DNA of 40,026 bases from Silene noctiflora (GCA_009801015.1 VHZZ01000009.1:360316-400341), one strand, 5' to 3'. Counted from the stretch's first letter, positions 1 to 12,511 are shown. The notes: generated by a model from the letters alone, not told the origin. A program made the numbers and translations.

Positions 1-139
1 GCTGTGAGTTGTTAGCTCTCTGTGTTGCTGTGTCTCAGCTGTGTATCGTTAGGGTTTGTAGGATTTGACTTTTTTCGTTAAATCTTTCGTCTACCTCAGC
101 TGTGCCTTATGTTCTGCTTATTGTTCACTTTATCTGTAG

Positions 140-205
140 GCTCAAGTGATCGCCTACAAGCGTCGAGCCAGCACTAAAGCGTTGAAAAATCTAATTGTTA
201 GTTAG
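140..205 (+). CDS. Possible last coding exon of an unidentified gene cut by the window edge
   Basis: A pyrimidine-rich stretch ending in TATCTGTAG at 131-139 looks like a 3' splice site. It is followed by 21 open codons and a TAG at 203-205. The peptide begins AQVIAYKRRAS and ends LKNLIVS, so it is short and basic. I do not recognise the protein. The next 330 bases, including an 86-codon open frame at 269-529, would be 3' UTR or further exon material. The call rests only on the acceptor-like site and a short open frame, so it is weak. Confidence 0.22.
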   Translation, partial: AQVIAYKRRASTKALKNLIVS

Positions 206-1497
206 ACGCTGTGTCTGGTGCCGAATAAGCTTTGAGCGATACAGACACTTCAACAGCTTCTGACGGCTATGCCAAAAGCTGACAATGTGTGTCTCACTCC
301 TTGTCGAGGAGGTTATATTCCAACTCACACTTTTTCTAATTTTTTGTTTCACCTATCAAGTTTTAGCTATATTATTGGGAACATTACGAATCACGGATCT
401 ATTGCTCTCAGGATGCAAGTTGTTGGAATGAGGCTTAACATAGTTACGTACAATTTGCTGTTTGCGAGCGTCAGCAAGCAATTTGGTAAAGTTCAGGTGG
501 ATGGAGATGCAGGAACTTTGGTGTCTTGAGCAAACTCGACTTTGCTCCCTTCTAATTTCAATTAATCACATTTTGGTGACCTAATATTGATATGTTTCCC
601 ATTTTGGTGAACTAAAGTGAAGCATAACTAAAATTTCACCAAGTCTGCTATGTATAAGCTGTAGTAGGTTTAAATATCGGCTGTACCACCAGCACGCGAT
701 CGAGTTACCAAGGTTCTGAAGGTTTTGGGTCGTGAACTCATTTTCTTGTATCTTGAAGTGTTATCGGCCGCATATAAACGTGTCCATAACAAAGATTTGA
801 TACTGGAGTAGTTGTACTACTTCTATATGTACCTTCCGGTTTGGTCTTAGGCTCTTAGTTAGCATTCTGTCTTTGGGCGTCAGTTGCCCATGTATGGGTG
901 TATCCGTGTATGACCTACCTCATTACTCTGATTAACATAGTTCCATATTCTTTTTAAATGTCGGGTTGGTAGTAGTTACTCCATCTGGCCGAGTCAATTC
1001 TTTATGTATTTTTTGTATTGGTGTCTCAATACTTTTTCTTCTTAAGCATATCTTTAAATCGAATAAAATAAAATAAATGTGATTCCGAGAGTATTTGTTT
1101 TATACATCCTGACTTTGTGCAAAAAACAAAGGTAGAAAATTCACCAAAATGGAGTTTATAAAAACTCTTTAAAAGAACGGCCTTACTATACATGGCGTTT
1201 TGCGTATGTTCTGCACAAGAAATTGGGTGGTCGTTGAGAATGCTTGGAGACCGAAGTTGGTACCGTTTGGCTGTTCATGTAAGGTACGAGAGTACGAGTT
1301 TATAGTCTTCTTTCAGACTGAAACCGTGGGAGCTAAACTAATTTTTGTGAAGCTGAATCGAACCGAACCGAACCGAACCGAACCGAACCAAACTAAACTG
1401 TAATTCCACACGAACAGGACGCCTAATCCATGTCCAATTAATTGAACTTTGGCAACCACAAAACTTCATCATCACCTTCCACCTTACCGGCGAAATA
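206..1497. other. Intergenic stretch upstream of the OZ/VAR3-like gene
   Basis: No supported gene. The open frame at 269-529 contains a peptide with a faint PPR flavour (VTYNLLF near its end), but it has no second repeat or context. From about 540 to 1350 the sequence is AT-rich and without recognisable elements. The last 150 bases before the next ATG presumably hold that gene's promoter and 5' UTR. No convincing TATA box was seen. Confidence 0.4.
1359..1388 (+). repeat. Pentanucleotide microsatellite (CGAAC)6
   Basis: Six perfect CGAAC units lie about 110 bases upstream of the OZ/VAR3-like start codon. They probably fall in the promoter or 5' UTR and may vary in length between individuals. 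Confidence 0.9.
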
Positions 1498-4400
1498 ATG
1501 AGTGGCGCCACCGCGCGTGTAGTCACTCTCCTCTCAACCACCACCACCGCGCCGCCACTCCGCCGTCATTTTTCATCTCCTTTCCTCCTCTTCCGCCGCC
1601 GCTTCACCACCGTCTCTCCCACCGTCTTCCTCGCCAACTTCCACACACACTCTCACTCCCCGCGCATCGACTCAATCACTGCCGCAGCTTCTATCCCTTG
1701 GCCTGAATGGTCTCACTTCGTTTCTCGTGTCTCCGCCGCCTCCGCCGTATTCGACCGCCCGAACGAGGATATCTCGGACGAGTTCGCTGCGTCGACTCAG
1801 TTGACTGATGCTTTCATCAACGATGTTACTGCGTTTTTGGCCTTCGCTCGTCAACGTCCTTCTCTTGTTTGGTTTGTTATTCGTTTCAATTCTTTTGATT
1901 GATTTCTGCTGCATTTAGTTCGTTTTGTTAATTTGCTTAATTTTGCTGAAATTTGTGAATTCTACAGGATATTGCTTATATTGAATCAAACATTGCGAAT
2001 TTGAGTAAAATTAAACAGAATTAAGTTCGCCGAGTAATTTTGCTGTATTTAGATGATTCTGACAGGATATTACTGTTATTTGCTTATCGCAAATTTGCAT
2101 AAAATTAAGCAGATTTAAGTTCGTCGAGTAAATTTTCATTGCTTGGCCAAATTTTGCTGAAACTAGATGATTCTTACAGGGTTATTGCTGAAATTAGAAT
2201 TTCACAGGATACTTCTGTAATATTTTATATCCAATCAAAATTTGCAAATTTGCTTAAAGTTCATCGAAGTAAATCTGCGTTATTTTGCTGAAATTAGCGC
2301 ATTTGACTATGCCTTCTAGGATTTACTATAGTAGTTGCTGGATTTCACTGTATATTGCTGTAATTTGCTCTTAATAAGTCAAGCTACGCAGTTTGCAGTG
2401 AAATTAATCAAATTTTAGTCTGCAGTATCATACTTTGGTTATATATTTCAGTTATTTTCTAATTCGGTGTTTTGATGTTTTGCAATTTCTACTGCTTGCA
2501 CTATTTCTGAGTATTTCTTTCTCACTTATTATGTTGTAGAAATTTGATGTACTTTGTTGAACTTAAACCATAGCCTCTTTAAATTTGGTTAGATTCACTT
2601 AAATGTAGCGAGATTCGTAACCTGTGCTGACTGTTACCGAGCAACTTTGTGCTCTAAAGTTCAGTGAAGCTAAGCAAAAATGAGTTCCTGTGAACTAGTT
2701 TAGACCCCGTGCTTAAAGTTTAATATTTTTATAAAATTACTTATATAATAATATTGGTACCTTATAATTGTTTACATTTGTCATCATTGTATTTTGCTTT
2801 GATAAATAATAAAAGCTAGAACTGAAAATTAGTTAAGAGAATTGTGTAATGAGTTGAAATATATTTTACTGGAAATATTTTTATAGCATAAAGCTAATGA
2901 GTTTCAATTTATATATTTATTTTTTTCAATTTTTTTTTTGTCACAAAAGTAATAGCAACGATCGTTTTATACAGAATATGGTCAACTCATCATCTAATAA
3001 TAGGATCAATAAAAGATTTAGCAATTTATAGTTTTATATCAATTTTATTTTTATTTTAATTAAAATAATATTGTTTAGAGTTTAGTGAAAATAATATAAT
3101 TTGATGAAAAGATTAATTTTAATGAAAATATAATAGATGAATTAAATTGTAATTCTTAGTTTTCTTATTTAGTGAATGAATTATCATTAATTTTCTTTTT
3201 TGAGAATATGTTTTTTGGCTGGAAAATGATAGAGATCATCTATTCTTTTAGTAAATATATGGCCCATAGGGGATGGCTTCTTTAATGTTTATTTAATTTT
3301 TTTGTTCCTGTTACTTTGGCTCAAGGTGTCTTCCTAGAGAGGATATAGAGGTGATTATAAAGAATATTTCGCCAACGTTGTTTATGGATACCGCAACAAC
3401 TACTTCAAGGATGAGGTCTTTCCTTGCAGGAGGTGACAATCATGTAAGTTTCTTATTGGTACTTGGCATTGTCACAACAGTATATTTCTACTCATCTTTT
3501 GTACCTATGAATAAGCAAATATAAGTTTTGATCAAATATTGATACTCATCTTTTGTAGCTAGGACTTAAGTAAAAGCCGACATTTTTTTTGTATTATTAG
3601 TTGAGTTTACCTTTAAAGTCGTTCCCTGAAGCAAGTTTCGATCAAATGTAGAGATATCTCAAAGGATGAACTCATCGGATATTGCTGTGTACCAGATGAT
3701 GAGCTTAATAGCCCTGATTAACATTACTTTTTAGTTTAATATATTTAGAGCACATGGACTTTGGAATTCAGCATTCTAATCCTGGCTAAATACATGGTTT
3801 ATAGCTTCCAGAATCTGATGAACCTACTACAGTTGATCTCATGAAGTATCTGCTAAGCTTTGTACACATGGCTTTCGTGTCTTCTGAAGAGATGCGTATA
3901 TCAGATAAAGTAGAATCATCAGCGAGGAAACTGTTCAGCGAGTTGGACTGGTTGAGTGGCGAGTTGGTCAGGTTGAGTGGAACATCTTCAACGTCTATTG
4001 CGTCATCAGTACAGACTCAGTTTCCTAAAGGTTATGGGCTGGGACCAAGTTCTTCTGGAAACCATATTGAAATGAAAAGAGGAGACTGGAAATGCACAAG
4101 GTGAGTCATCTCGAACCCATAAAGCACTTCCTAGTTTTTATTCAGTTGGGTTTCTGATCAACAATAATTAATCCTCCCTCTTAACCGGGGTCTTGGAACA
4201 ATGTTAATTGTCACTAATCAACTTATTCAAAATGTCCCGTACATGACTCCACTGGCCAATACCATATTTTTATACTGTTATACGACGGCAAGATTTAAAG
4301 AAGCAGAATAAAAGAAAAAATTATAGGGCATACCTGAATGTAAGATTAGAACTACCAAGTAGTCTGGATTGGTTGGTTTGCTTTGTTTTCCCAAGAAGAA

Positions 4401-6667
4401 AATCGTTGGTGTTGTGAAAAGAGAAAAAGATGGATTAGTTGGGGATGAAATTCAGAAACGATGGAATTTCAAATGTTATATGAATAGGAATTTTGGAATA
4501 AATGGGTCAGCAAAGAGCCTGTTAGCTCAGTCACATTGAGTTTTGATATAGATAATTGTGTTTCAGAAGCGCACACTTTCCATAATATTGTTAGACAAGT
4601 ATTTTGATACTCTCTTTCTTGACAAATAAATCATACAATTGAGCAGGTGTAATTTTATGAACTTTGCCGAGAATAAACAATGCTTTCAGTGTGAGGAGCA
4701 ACGGCCAAAGAAATTGCTAACTGGTGCTGAATGGGAATGTCCTCAGTAAGAACATCTTTTTTTTTTTTTCTTCTTTTTTTTCATTGTTCCCGTAATTTGT
4801 GACTTGCCGTTTCGTACTTTTTTCTCTTCTCCTCTCTCTGCAGATGCGACTTCTATAACTTTGGTAGAAATGTTGTGTGTCTGAGGTGTGACTGCAAGAA
4901 ACCCGAGGTGAATCCATCTCAGACTCCTGCCAATTATTCTTCTGTTGAAAGTAATACAGAGAAACCATTACCTGAGAGTAAAGACAAGCAGCAACCATGG
5001 CTCTCTAAGATAACTCAACTGGAAAACGCGTCTGATCTCAGCACTTCTATATCAGAGGAAGATTTTTCTAAGTTTATGCAGGCTGGGAATAATAATAAGG
5101 TTTCTTCAAGTTCAAGTAACTCAGCAATCAATGAGAATTCCGATGGTGTTAATATCAACCAATCCGGTGCCGACAGTAACATTAATGTCAATATCAAGCA
5201 AAACCTGGGTGAGCTTTTAGCTCCAAAATCTTTAGTTTCTTCTTCAATCAGTAATGATGGTGACTCTGCTGAACGTAGGAAAGATGCAAGTCCATCTTAT
5301 CAGGACTTGCCAGAAATCTTGCCAATGCAAGCAGGTGAACCCCGTTTTGTCGTGAGCAAAAAGAAAGATCGTTCTTTGACCTCTCCAACATACAAGAGGC
5401 AAGTAGCCATGGAGCAAGCTGGCAGTAGTAAACATGTCCCATTTGTGCCTTTTCCACCTAATTACTTTGCTCAGGATAAGGTAGATTCAACTGCTGCAAT
5501 TTCTAAGCCAGAAGCATCAGGGGATACTAGATCTGCAGTGCAGAATAATACCAACACTAAAGCAGTTTCAAATCAACAGACTGGTCAAAGGAATTCCGAC
5601 CTTGGAAAAACAGAAGAACAAAATGAACGCAAACCCACTACTTATGAGGTACTCCCTCTACCCGATATTATTTTGACTTCTGAGTTTTCAAACATCTTAC
5701 TTAACTCCTTATATCATTGCATTTTGAAGTGTGTGATCATTCACTGACGGTTCTAAAGGATGATTCATGTCAGCCCACCCCCAATAATTTGGCCCCATTG
5801 CTATTAAGTCTCTTGTGTTGTTGGTCCTATTCAAAACAATTGTTGCCTTTCTATATCTAGTAAAATGAAAAAAGTGAACTTATGATATCCTAACATAATG
5901 GCAAGGGTACGGTGGTATATCGACATGGAAATTCTTAAGTCAATTGGTTATAATGATATTTTGTCACTAAATTTTTAAATTTGACCTGTTGACAAATGAC
6001 GATAATGTAGATATGATGGAAGAAGTATCACAATATATGGTTCAATCATCTCAGCTTACCGCTTTGCCAGTTCTTATAATGTACGGACTACGGAGTATAT
6101 TCTAAGATTGAGTGTAGTGGAAGTGAGAAAGACCACTGATATAGTTTATACACCCTGGTCCAATGATATAGTACTTCTTTTTATTTTTTCTTTGATTCTA
6201 CTTTTTTTTACGAGAAACTATGCACCACATTTACAATTCTAATTATGTCTTTGGCTTGGGTGTACATGAAATATGCTACACCCGTGTGCCTAGGAATTTT
6301 TCATGGAACTGAATTCTATATGTTTCAGGCGGAGGACAAGTCAAGGGTAGAGGATGTGTCTTGGCGTGGGAGGAGCTTAGAGGGATCAGCAGTGACAGAA
6401 CCGGATCCTCTAGACATGTCAGAGGAAGCAAAGGCACAGAGGTGGTTCCGCCGTGTTGCTCAGATAAAGGACATATCAGAGCTCAGCCAAATTCCCGATG
6501 AAGACTTCCCTTCTATAATTCCATTAAGGAAGGGAGTTAATAGGTTTGTGGTCAGTAAGAGGAAAACACCACTTGAAAGACGGTTGACTTCGTCACAATA
6601 CACAAGAAACCTTCCGGTTGCTAATTCTGAGCCTGATCAAGATAGCAAGTTTACCAAGTCTAGCTAA
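1498..6667 (+). CDS. VAR3: RanBP2-type zinc-finger organelle protein, OZ/VAR3 family
   Basis: Six exons join in frame to 676 codons: 1498-1871, 3326-3443, 3805-4100, 4647-4745, 4844-5648 and 6329-6667. All junctions are GT-AG. The N-terminus is rich in Ser, Thr and Arg and poor in acids (MSGATARVVTLLS), like a plastid or mitochondrial transit peptide. Two RanBP2/NZF zinc fingers follow: C261, C264, C275, C278 after GDWKC, and C294, C297, C308, C311 after EWECPQC. The C-terminal half has two copies of a family repeat around FVVSKKK (about 450-482) and FVVSKRK (about 612-658). Known members (OZ1/VAR3 to OZ4 in Arabidopsis) are organelle proteins, and OZ1 acts in chloroplast RNA editing. This one is shorter than Arabidopsis VAR3 (about 760 residues) and seems to lack a cysteine segment before residue 165. 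The VAR3 name leans on recalled gene order; OZ2-OZ4 are alternatives. Confidence 0.85.
1960..2330 (+). repeat. Degenerate ~100-bp tandem repeats in OZ/VAR3-like intron 1
   Basis: Phrases such as ACAGGATATTGCT, AAATTAAGCAGATTTAAG and TTCGTCGAGTAA recur three to four times at roughly 100-base spacing, with considerable divergence. This looks like an old local tandem duplication inside the 1454-base first intron. No terminal inverted repeats or flanking duplication were seen. Confidence 0.55.
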
Positions 6668-7544
6668 GAATCTGTTGCAGTCGGGATAGTCTTTGTGTAC
6701 TCCAATTCGATTTTGTTGTACAGACCCTTTGTTTAGAGAGAATTAGTGTCTCTTCATGCCATATGTTCAGGACGCGGAAATTATTGAGGATTGGTGCGCG
6801 AGGCTGTTCTTGCTTGTATCTTCATTACAAAAGGTTAATTGTAGTTTACTCAGTAATTGTAAAACAGTAGTTCTTGTATTAGACTGTATCTCAAAATCAT
6901 TTTCGCAAAATATTTCTGTAAGGTTACCGAACTTTGGTGTAACTAACCGTAACTTGTGAAACTTGAAACCTTAACCAGCAAGCGAGGCTGTGTCGCCTAT
7001 ATATAGCTATTGCTAACATAACAATGTAATCTGTAACACATTTTGACATTCCAAATACTACCATACAATCAAACAAAATCCTAGACGGCTAGACTCAAAA
7101 TTGCAGATTATATATGTTTATTTTCAATCGGGTTAGGGTTCCGTAGAATTGTAGATTATTACCCTAACAATTGAATCACAATCCTTTTTGACTAATTAAT
7201 AAAAAGTTTTATGCTTCTATCGAAAGATTTTAACACGAACACAACTCAATTTACCTTAAGATCAACTCAGAGTAATCGACTTCGTGTCATATTCGTGTTA
7301 TGTTTTCATCTTATTCATTACCCGAGTTTTCTTTTCAGATTCTTGACATCTCCTATATATTAAGAGAATAAAATTTCTCAAAAGTTTTCCCTCCAAACTC
7401 CGTCTACTTATATAAGAAAATAAATGAGATTTTCTCCATTTATTACGCGGAATCTATACCACTGCACAATTACAACTACCTTTCCCGCTTCTTTTCTCCT
7501 TACAATCAACAAACCTCAAAACAGTGAAAATTGTATGAAAAATT
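6668..7544. other. OZ/VAR3-like 3' UTR and PPR gene promoter
   Basis: This stretch separates two genes on the same strand and has no supported CDS of its own. The first 200-300 bases are probably 3' UTR. A TATA-like motif, TTATATAAG near 7409-7415, lies about 130 bases upstream of the PPR start codon. A short upstream ATG at 7532 is out of frame and its reading frame overlaps the PPR start at 7545, so it could dampen translation. That effect is inference. Confidence 0.5.
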
Positions 7545-8879
7545 ATGGATATCAAAATCTTCAAATCTTCATTATTCACAACATCTCCATGTTTTCCAAC
7601 CTTCATAACCCATTACAGATTCCATGCTTCTTCAATTAAACTCAATGCAATTTCAGCTCCTCCTCAAAGATTAAAATCGACGTTGCTTCGACAACCCGAT
7701 TACAAACCCGGAATCATTTCACCACCCGAAGAAGAACCCGAAACAATTCCCGAAGATTTAACCGATAAAAGCTCAACCTTGGATGTTTTGCGCTTGTTTG
7801 ATGGGCTTAAACTTGTGGTTACACCAGATGTTTATGCTTCTCTTGTTGCTGAGTGTACTCGAAATTGCGACGGTTTTCAAGCGTCGCAAGTTTACGCTCA
7901 CATGAAAGGGAATCGTATGATGGTTAAGTATCTAAAAGGGTCTTCTGGGTTGTTGTTGTTTAATAGGATATTGATGATGTTTGTGATTTGTGGGTGTTTG
8001 GATATTGCAGAGAAGGTGTTCGATGAAATGCCGCAGAGAGATTCTATTTCGGTTGGTATTTTGGTTTCGGCGCTGGTTAATGATGAGTTATATGAGCAAA
8101 CTTTGAGCTTGTTTGTGAAGATGTATGAATGTTTTATGTATCAGGGGAGTTATAAAGCTTTGCATGTAGTTGTGGTGTGTGTTCTTAAGGCTTGTGCGTG
8201 TTTAGAGAATGTTGATTTGGGCAAAATGGTTCATTGTTGGTTGATTAAGATGGGTTATGGTAGTGAGTTGTTTGTTGGAATTGCGTTTACTGAATTTTAT
8301 GGGAAATGTAGATGTTTGCCGGAGGCTAATTGCGTGTTCTTTCATCAGATTCAATTGGATGGTTGTTGTGATATCAATCTCTGGACATCCGCCATTGTAA
8401 ATAATTGTCGTCAAGGGAATTTTGATGAGGTTATTAGGATTTTTCTCGAAATGGTTCAGGCTGGGGTCACAACGAATAAAGATGCATTTTTTAGTGTTCT
8501 TAAAGCTAGTGGGAGACTAAATGATGGATTTTTAGGCCGACAAGTTCATGCAAATGCTATAAAATTCGCACTTGACACCCACGCCTTTGTGATGTATGGT
8601 TTGGTTGATATGTATGGAAGATGTGGATTGTTGGCAGATGCAAGGAAGGTTTTCGATATGAGTGACCGGAACAAAAGAAGCAGCAAATGTTGGAATGCAA
8701 TGGTTTTTGGTTTAATAAAGCATGGATTTTGGATTGAAGCGTTAAAAATGTTGTACCAAATGAAAGCTGCTGGATTTCAGCCCAAGCAATCATTAGTTAT
8801 TGAAGTGAGGATGGCTTGTGGAAGTGAAAAGCTTGGGATGGGTTCTATGGCGGTATTGAGCCAGGGTAGAGCGGATTAG
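7545..8879 (+). CDS. Pentatricopeptide repeat (PPR) protein, P/L/S-type repeats
   Basis: A single uninterrupted exon of 444 codons, as usual for plant PPR genes. The first 60 residues (MDIKIFKSSLFTTS...) are rich in Ser, Thr, Phe and basic residues, consistent with an organelle transit peptide. PPR units follow from about residue 95, with phrases typical of the class: AEKVFDEMPQRD, VHCWLIKMGYGS, LVDMYGRCGLLADARKVFD, ALKMLYQMKAAGFQP. The alternation of repeat types and the GKMVH/GRQVHA phrases are those of the PLS subclass, but no E, E+ or DYW domain follows. It resembles what I recall of Arabidopsis At1g31790, which has similar length and no C-terminal domain. The family binds organelle RNA; the target cannot be read from the sequence. 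An alternative ATG at 7424 is in another frame. ATG 7545 has G at +4 and begins the transit peptide. Confidence 0.9.
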   Translation: MDIKIFKSSLFTTSPCFPTFITHYRFHASSIKLNAISAPPQRLKSTLLRQPDYKPGIISPPEEEPETIPEDLTDKSSTLDVLRLFDGLKLVVTPDVYASLVAECTRNCDGFQASQVYAHMKGNRMMVKYLKGSSGLLLFNRILMMFVICGCLDIAEKVFDEMPQRDSISVGILVSALVNDELYEQTLSLFVKMYECFMYQGSYKALHVVVVCVLKACACLENVDLGKMVHCWLIKMGYGSELFVGIAFTEFYGKCRCLPEANCVFFHQIQLDGCCDINLWTSAIVNNCRQGNFDEVIRIFLEMVQAGVTTNKDAFFSVLKASGRLNDGFLGRQVHANAIKFALDTHAFVMYGLVDMYGRCGLLADARKVFDMSDRNKRSSKCWNAMVFGLIKHGFWIEALKMLYQMKAAGFQPKQSLVIEVRMACGSEKLGMGSMAVLSQGRAD

Positions 8880-10323
8880 TCTGAATATAAACACTATCGT
8901 TAGAGTTAGTCTAGATATAGACTCATCGTAAATTGGTTATACAAACTATTGTAAGTATTAGCATGATCAGTGGTGCCCTATGTTATTCATCCTCAGCTGC
9001 GAATATGCCAGAAATTCCACTCTTTTGGGCTAAAATGAAGTGTTGAAGTGTAATGTCGTGTTAATACACTACATGTAATCGAAAATATCATAAGTTGTGA
9101 CTGTTATTTGTATGACGATGGATGGTAGATTGGTATCCAGACCTTGGAAGACGATCCTAGCATAGTAGCACCTTCATCCTGTTTGGCTTTGGAGCTCTCA
9201 AATCATCTTCAAGCTACTGTATGCTGCAAAATTCAAATGCTAGGTTACTAGCTGCATGTCATTTGGTCTTAATCACAGTGCTCCTTAATTACGTGAGTTT
9301 TCGGCCCTTCATGAACAACAATATTTACGAATTTACTATATCTAAGTAGTATATTGGAAGAGACCCTTTTTGTTTTAACCACTTGAACACGGTTGTATAT
9401 ACAAATATTTTGAGAAATTTAAATTTGGTGTCACCCTCTCATTCAGTCCGTAATCAATTCTTAAAGAAAGGGCAAGCGAGTAATATCGCGAGAGAGTGAC
9501 TCCGAATTTGATCAACACTGTTACACCTGGTGAAATGGCCCAACCCGAACACAACGTAACCCGAAACAGCCAACTCTAACCATCCGACCTGAAATAACCC
9601 GTCCCCAAAATTATCCAATCTAAACAACCAGATTCCCATGTCTGTCAGCCTACTATCATGACACACTCTCATTTCGAAATTCTGTCAGGAATTCGCAGAA
9701 ACGGGTTTTAGCCGCCTCTATGCAGTTCTAATCAGAAAATGCTGGAAGCACTTTTTCTTTGTTTAAGAAATGACTGATTTTGTGGTTAGTTTCTGCCAAA
9801 TTCTCCAAACAAGAAGGAATCTTAATAATAATCAACCTTAAGATATTTCTGGAGCCCTTATCTTTTGTTCGTATTCTACCTTGTATCCTTCTGGAAATGC
9901 AGTCAACTTGTATCAGCTGCTCTGGTAACTGTTAATCAGTGCTTTGAAAGGCCCTCCACTCAATAACGTGGCAACAAGTGGATCACTATTTCCCTATTTT
10001 GAAAAATATTATTCCTAACATTTACTATTTAGGCTTTATATTCCAATATTCCATTCCATGCATGGTATGCTTCATTCAGAACTATTGAACCAACCCCATC
10101 CCTAGAATCTCATTTTGTGTCTCCATTGTATTTTTATAACCTTGATTATTTGTTCCGGCACTGACCCCGAATCATTTTGGAATTAATTCTTCGGTGTTAC
10201 ATTTTATACCCTTATTTTAAAATGTGCTCTTGTATATCCTAAATTATTTTGGTAAGAGTGTCCCATGTTAGTGTATTTTAGTGTCGAGTATTGAACAGGG
10301 ACGCGATCTTACTCGAGAATTCA
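8880..10323. other. Intergenic region between PPR and BODYGUARD-like genes
   Basis: No supported gene. From 9,530 to 9,620 the sequence is rich in AACCCG-type words, similar to the decayed repeat at 27.8-28.3 kb and probably debris of the same kind. The remainder is AT-rich. The promoter of the hydrolase gene should lie near the end, but I saw no clear TATA box. Confidence 0.4.
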
Positions 10324-12511
10324 ATGCGGAGTAGAATGTTTGAAAAGCTGCAAGCAGTTATAAGTTTGTTAGTCTTTACAGTGTTAGATTTACTAGACTC
10401 AATTTTATGCTTAGTCTATGCATTTCTTGATGAGTTCATTGAGGGTACCTCTTCTCCATGTTACTGCCATAAGAAGGATACTGGTAAACAGGAGAACAAA
10501 GTTTCGGAGACATTGTATGGAAGGCGAAACGTCTTTAGAGAAATGGGTTTTTGCAATTTGAACAGAGAAATGCAGGGAGCAAAGGGAAAGGGTAGAAGAA
10601 TTAATGGCAATAGGTGGTCTGATTGTAGGTGCGAGTCTTGTATTTCTTGGATGAAAAATGGAGATGATCATCGGCTTCATGTTGTTGTCCAAAAGCCACA
10701 TGCTGATACACCATCAGGTAACCAAGATGTTTTCAATTTGGTCATAATTATAGCTATTCTTGAAATTAAATATGATTTTGTTAATACTAAATGATCGTTG
10801 TCGCTGGGATTTTACTAGCTAAGCTAGCCAACATTTGTTAAGAGCTAGAAATGATGTTACGTGTGATATGCTCCGCATATGAATTAAAAAATAGCCTGCT
10901 AAAGTTGCCTGCAGAACGTTCTTATTTGAATCATTCATTCGGATTTGGTAGCATTATCGACAACAGAGGATATGTAGCCAAGTGCCGTTTGTCAAGGAAA
11001 AGTTTTGCTTATTTCTCTATGTATGTGGCACGAATGGCTAATGATTATTGTGTCCTGTTTTTGACAGTGAGTATCAATGATCTCGGTGGGCAAATGACCG
11101 AAAATGTGGTTTTCTTGCATGGTTTCTTATCTTCGTCATCATTCTGGACCCGTACAGTTTTCAAATATTTGTCTGAAGATACCAAAAAGAAGTACAGGTT
11201 ATTTGCTGTTGATTTGTTAGGATTTGGAACAAGCCCAAAACCAAGAGACTGTTTATACACTTTAGACGATCATGTCGAAATGATTGAGAAATCAGTTATA
11301 TTTCCATTCGGATTAAAGTCATTCCATTTGGTTGCTCACTCCATGGGGTCGATAATTGCGCTGGCTTTGGCGGCAAAACACCCACTGTCAGTGAGGACTG
11401 TTACTTTGATCGCACCAGTAAGTACATTCCTGAATTACTCTACTTCAAGCCTTAGATGTTAAACTTCATGATCTTTGCATAAATTTACTTAATGAGATAT
11501 ATTTGGAATTGGATCCATCGGGTCAAGCCAAGGTGTATCGAGTCTCATTGGGTTTGGGTTTTGGCGAGTAAACATTACTGTTTGGGTCAGGTCGGGAAAA
11601 TTTAGTGTCAGTTTTCGTTTAGGTCAATATCAGGTTATTATTTGATTGTTCTCATCTTTTTTTTTACCAGCCATATTTCCCCTCACCTAAAGACGGGGCG
11701 AGTTTTTTGGCACTTAGAAAACTTGCTGAGAAAAGGTTATGGCCGCCATTGCTTTTCGGAGCATCATTCATGTCTTGGTATGAGCACTTGGGCCGGACTG
11801 TCTGTTTCATTGTATGCAAATACCACAGGGTATGGGAATTCTTCCTAAGACAACTCACCCGACAAAGGTATGTGCCGTTTTATATGGCTATCGTTTAACT
11901 TGGCTCCTACACTTTGGTTATATGTCTCGTGTCTTATATTAGATGGAACACTTTTGTAGACTCGACTTGAGACTTAGATATTTTTTACCTATGAATGAAT
12001 CATAGGCCAACAACGCGAACTTTTTCAAATATTACTCGTCTTATATTAGGAGTCGGATCCTCAGGCAATGCAAAGTTAAATGAGCATTATACTCAGTACT
12101 CATGCTTAACATAATTCAGTCTTTTTATGATGACCATGGAAACAATATCTTTTATGGGTCGAAGTCTGAATCATGACGGAAGCTTTCCCTTTTGTCTTCA
12201 GAGAACTTCATTTTCTGATAACAGACATAATCAAGCACACCCATCATTCAGCCTGGCATACCATGCACAACGTGATTTGTGGAGGCGCAAAATCTTTAGA
12301 TGAATGCTTGGAAATTCTGAGCCATAAAGGAGTGAAAATGACGGTGATTCAAGGTGATGAAGATCAAGTAGTCCCACTTGAATGCAGTTTTAACATCAAG
12401 ATGAAAATTCGTGACACGAATGTTAAAACTTTGCCAAGGAGAGATCATATAACGGTTGTCCTTCATCAAACCAAGGAGTTCACTCAGATTTTGGAAAGCA
12501 TTTGGAGATAA
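10324..12511 (+). CDS. Alpha/beta hydrolase, BODYGUARD (BDG) family
   Basis: Four exons join in frame to 416 residues: 10324-10717, 11068-11417, 11671-11867 and 12202-12511, all GT-AG. The N-terminus carries a hydrophobic segment (about 10-34), then the family phrase SSPCYC and the RWSDCRCESCISW block (about 97-109). The hydrolase fold starts at ENVVFLHGF (143-151). The nucleophile elbow is AHSMG with Ser223, the acid is in GDEDQVVP (Asp368 most likely), and the histidine is His396 in RRDHITVV. WYEHLGRTV and HTHHSAWHTMHNVICG are further family signatures. Members act at the epidermal cell wall in cuticle and cutin formation. The lipid reaction is unproven. An upstream in-frame TTG at 10291 was not taken as the start. 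Gene order next to CBR1 and VAR3 points to the Arabidopsis At5g17780 member. The coding frame shows no lesion. Confidence 0.88.

Noticed and set aside
10291-10323. Extended N-terminus of the BODYGUARD-like protein from a TTG
   Set aside because: Plant translation rarely uses TTG, and the ATG at 10324 gives the expected N-terminus just before the hydrophobic segment.
10851-11067. Separate gene start upstream of the hydrolase domain (open frame from 10851)
   Set aside because: This is intron 1 of the BODYGUARD-like gene. Using the TTTGACAG acceptor at 11067 restores the family reading from exon 1.
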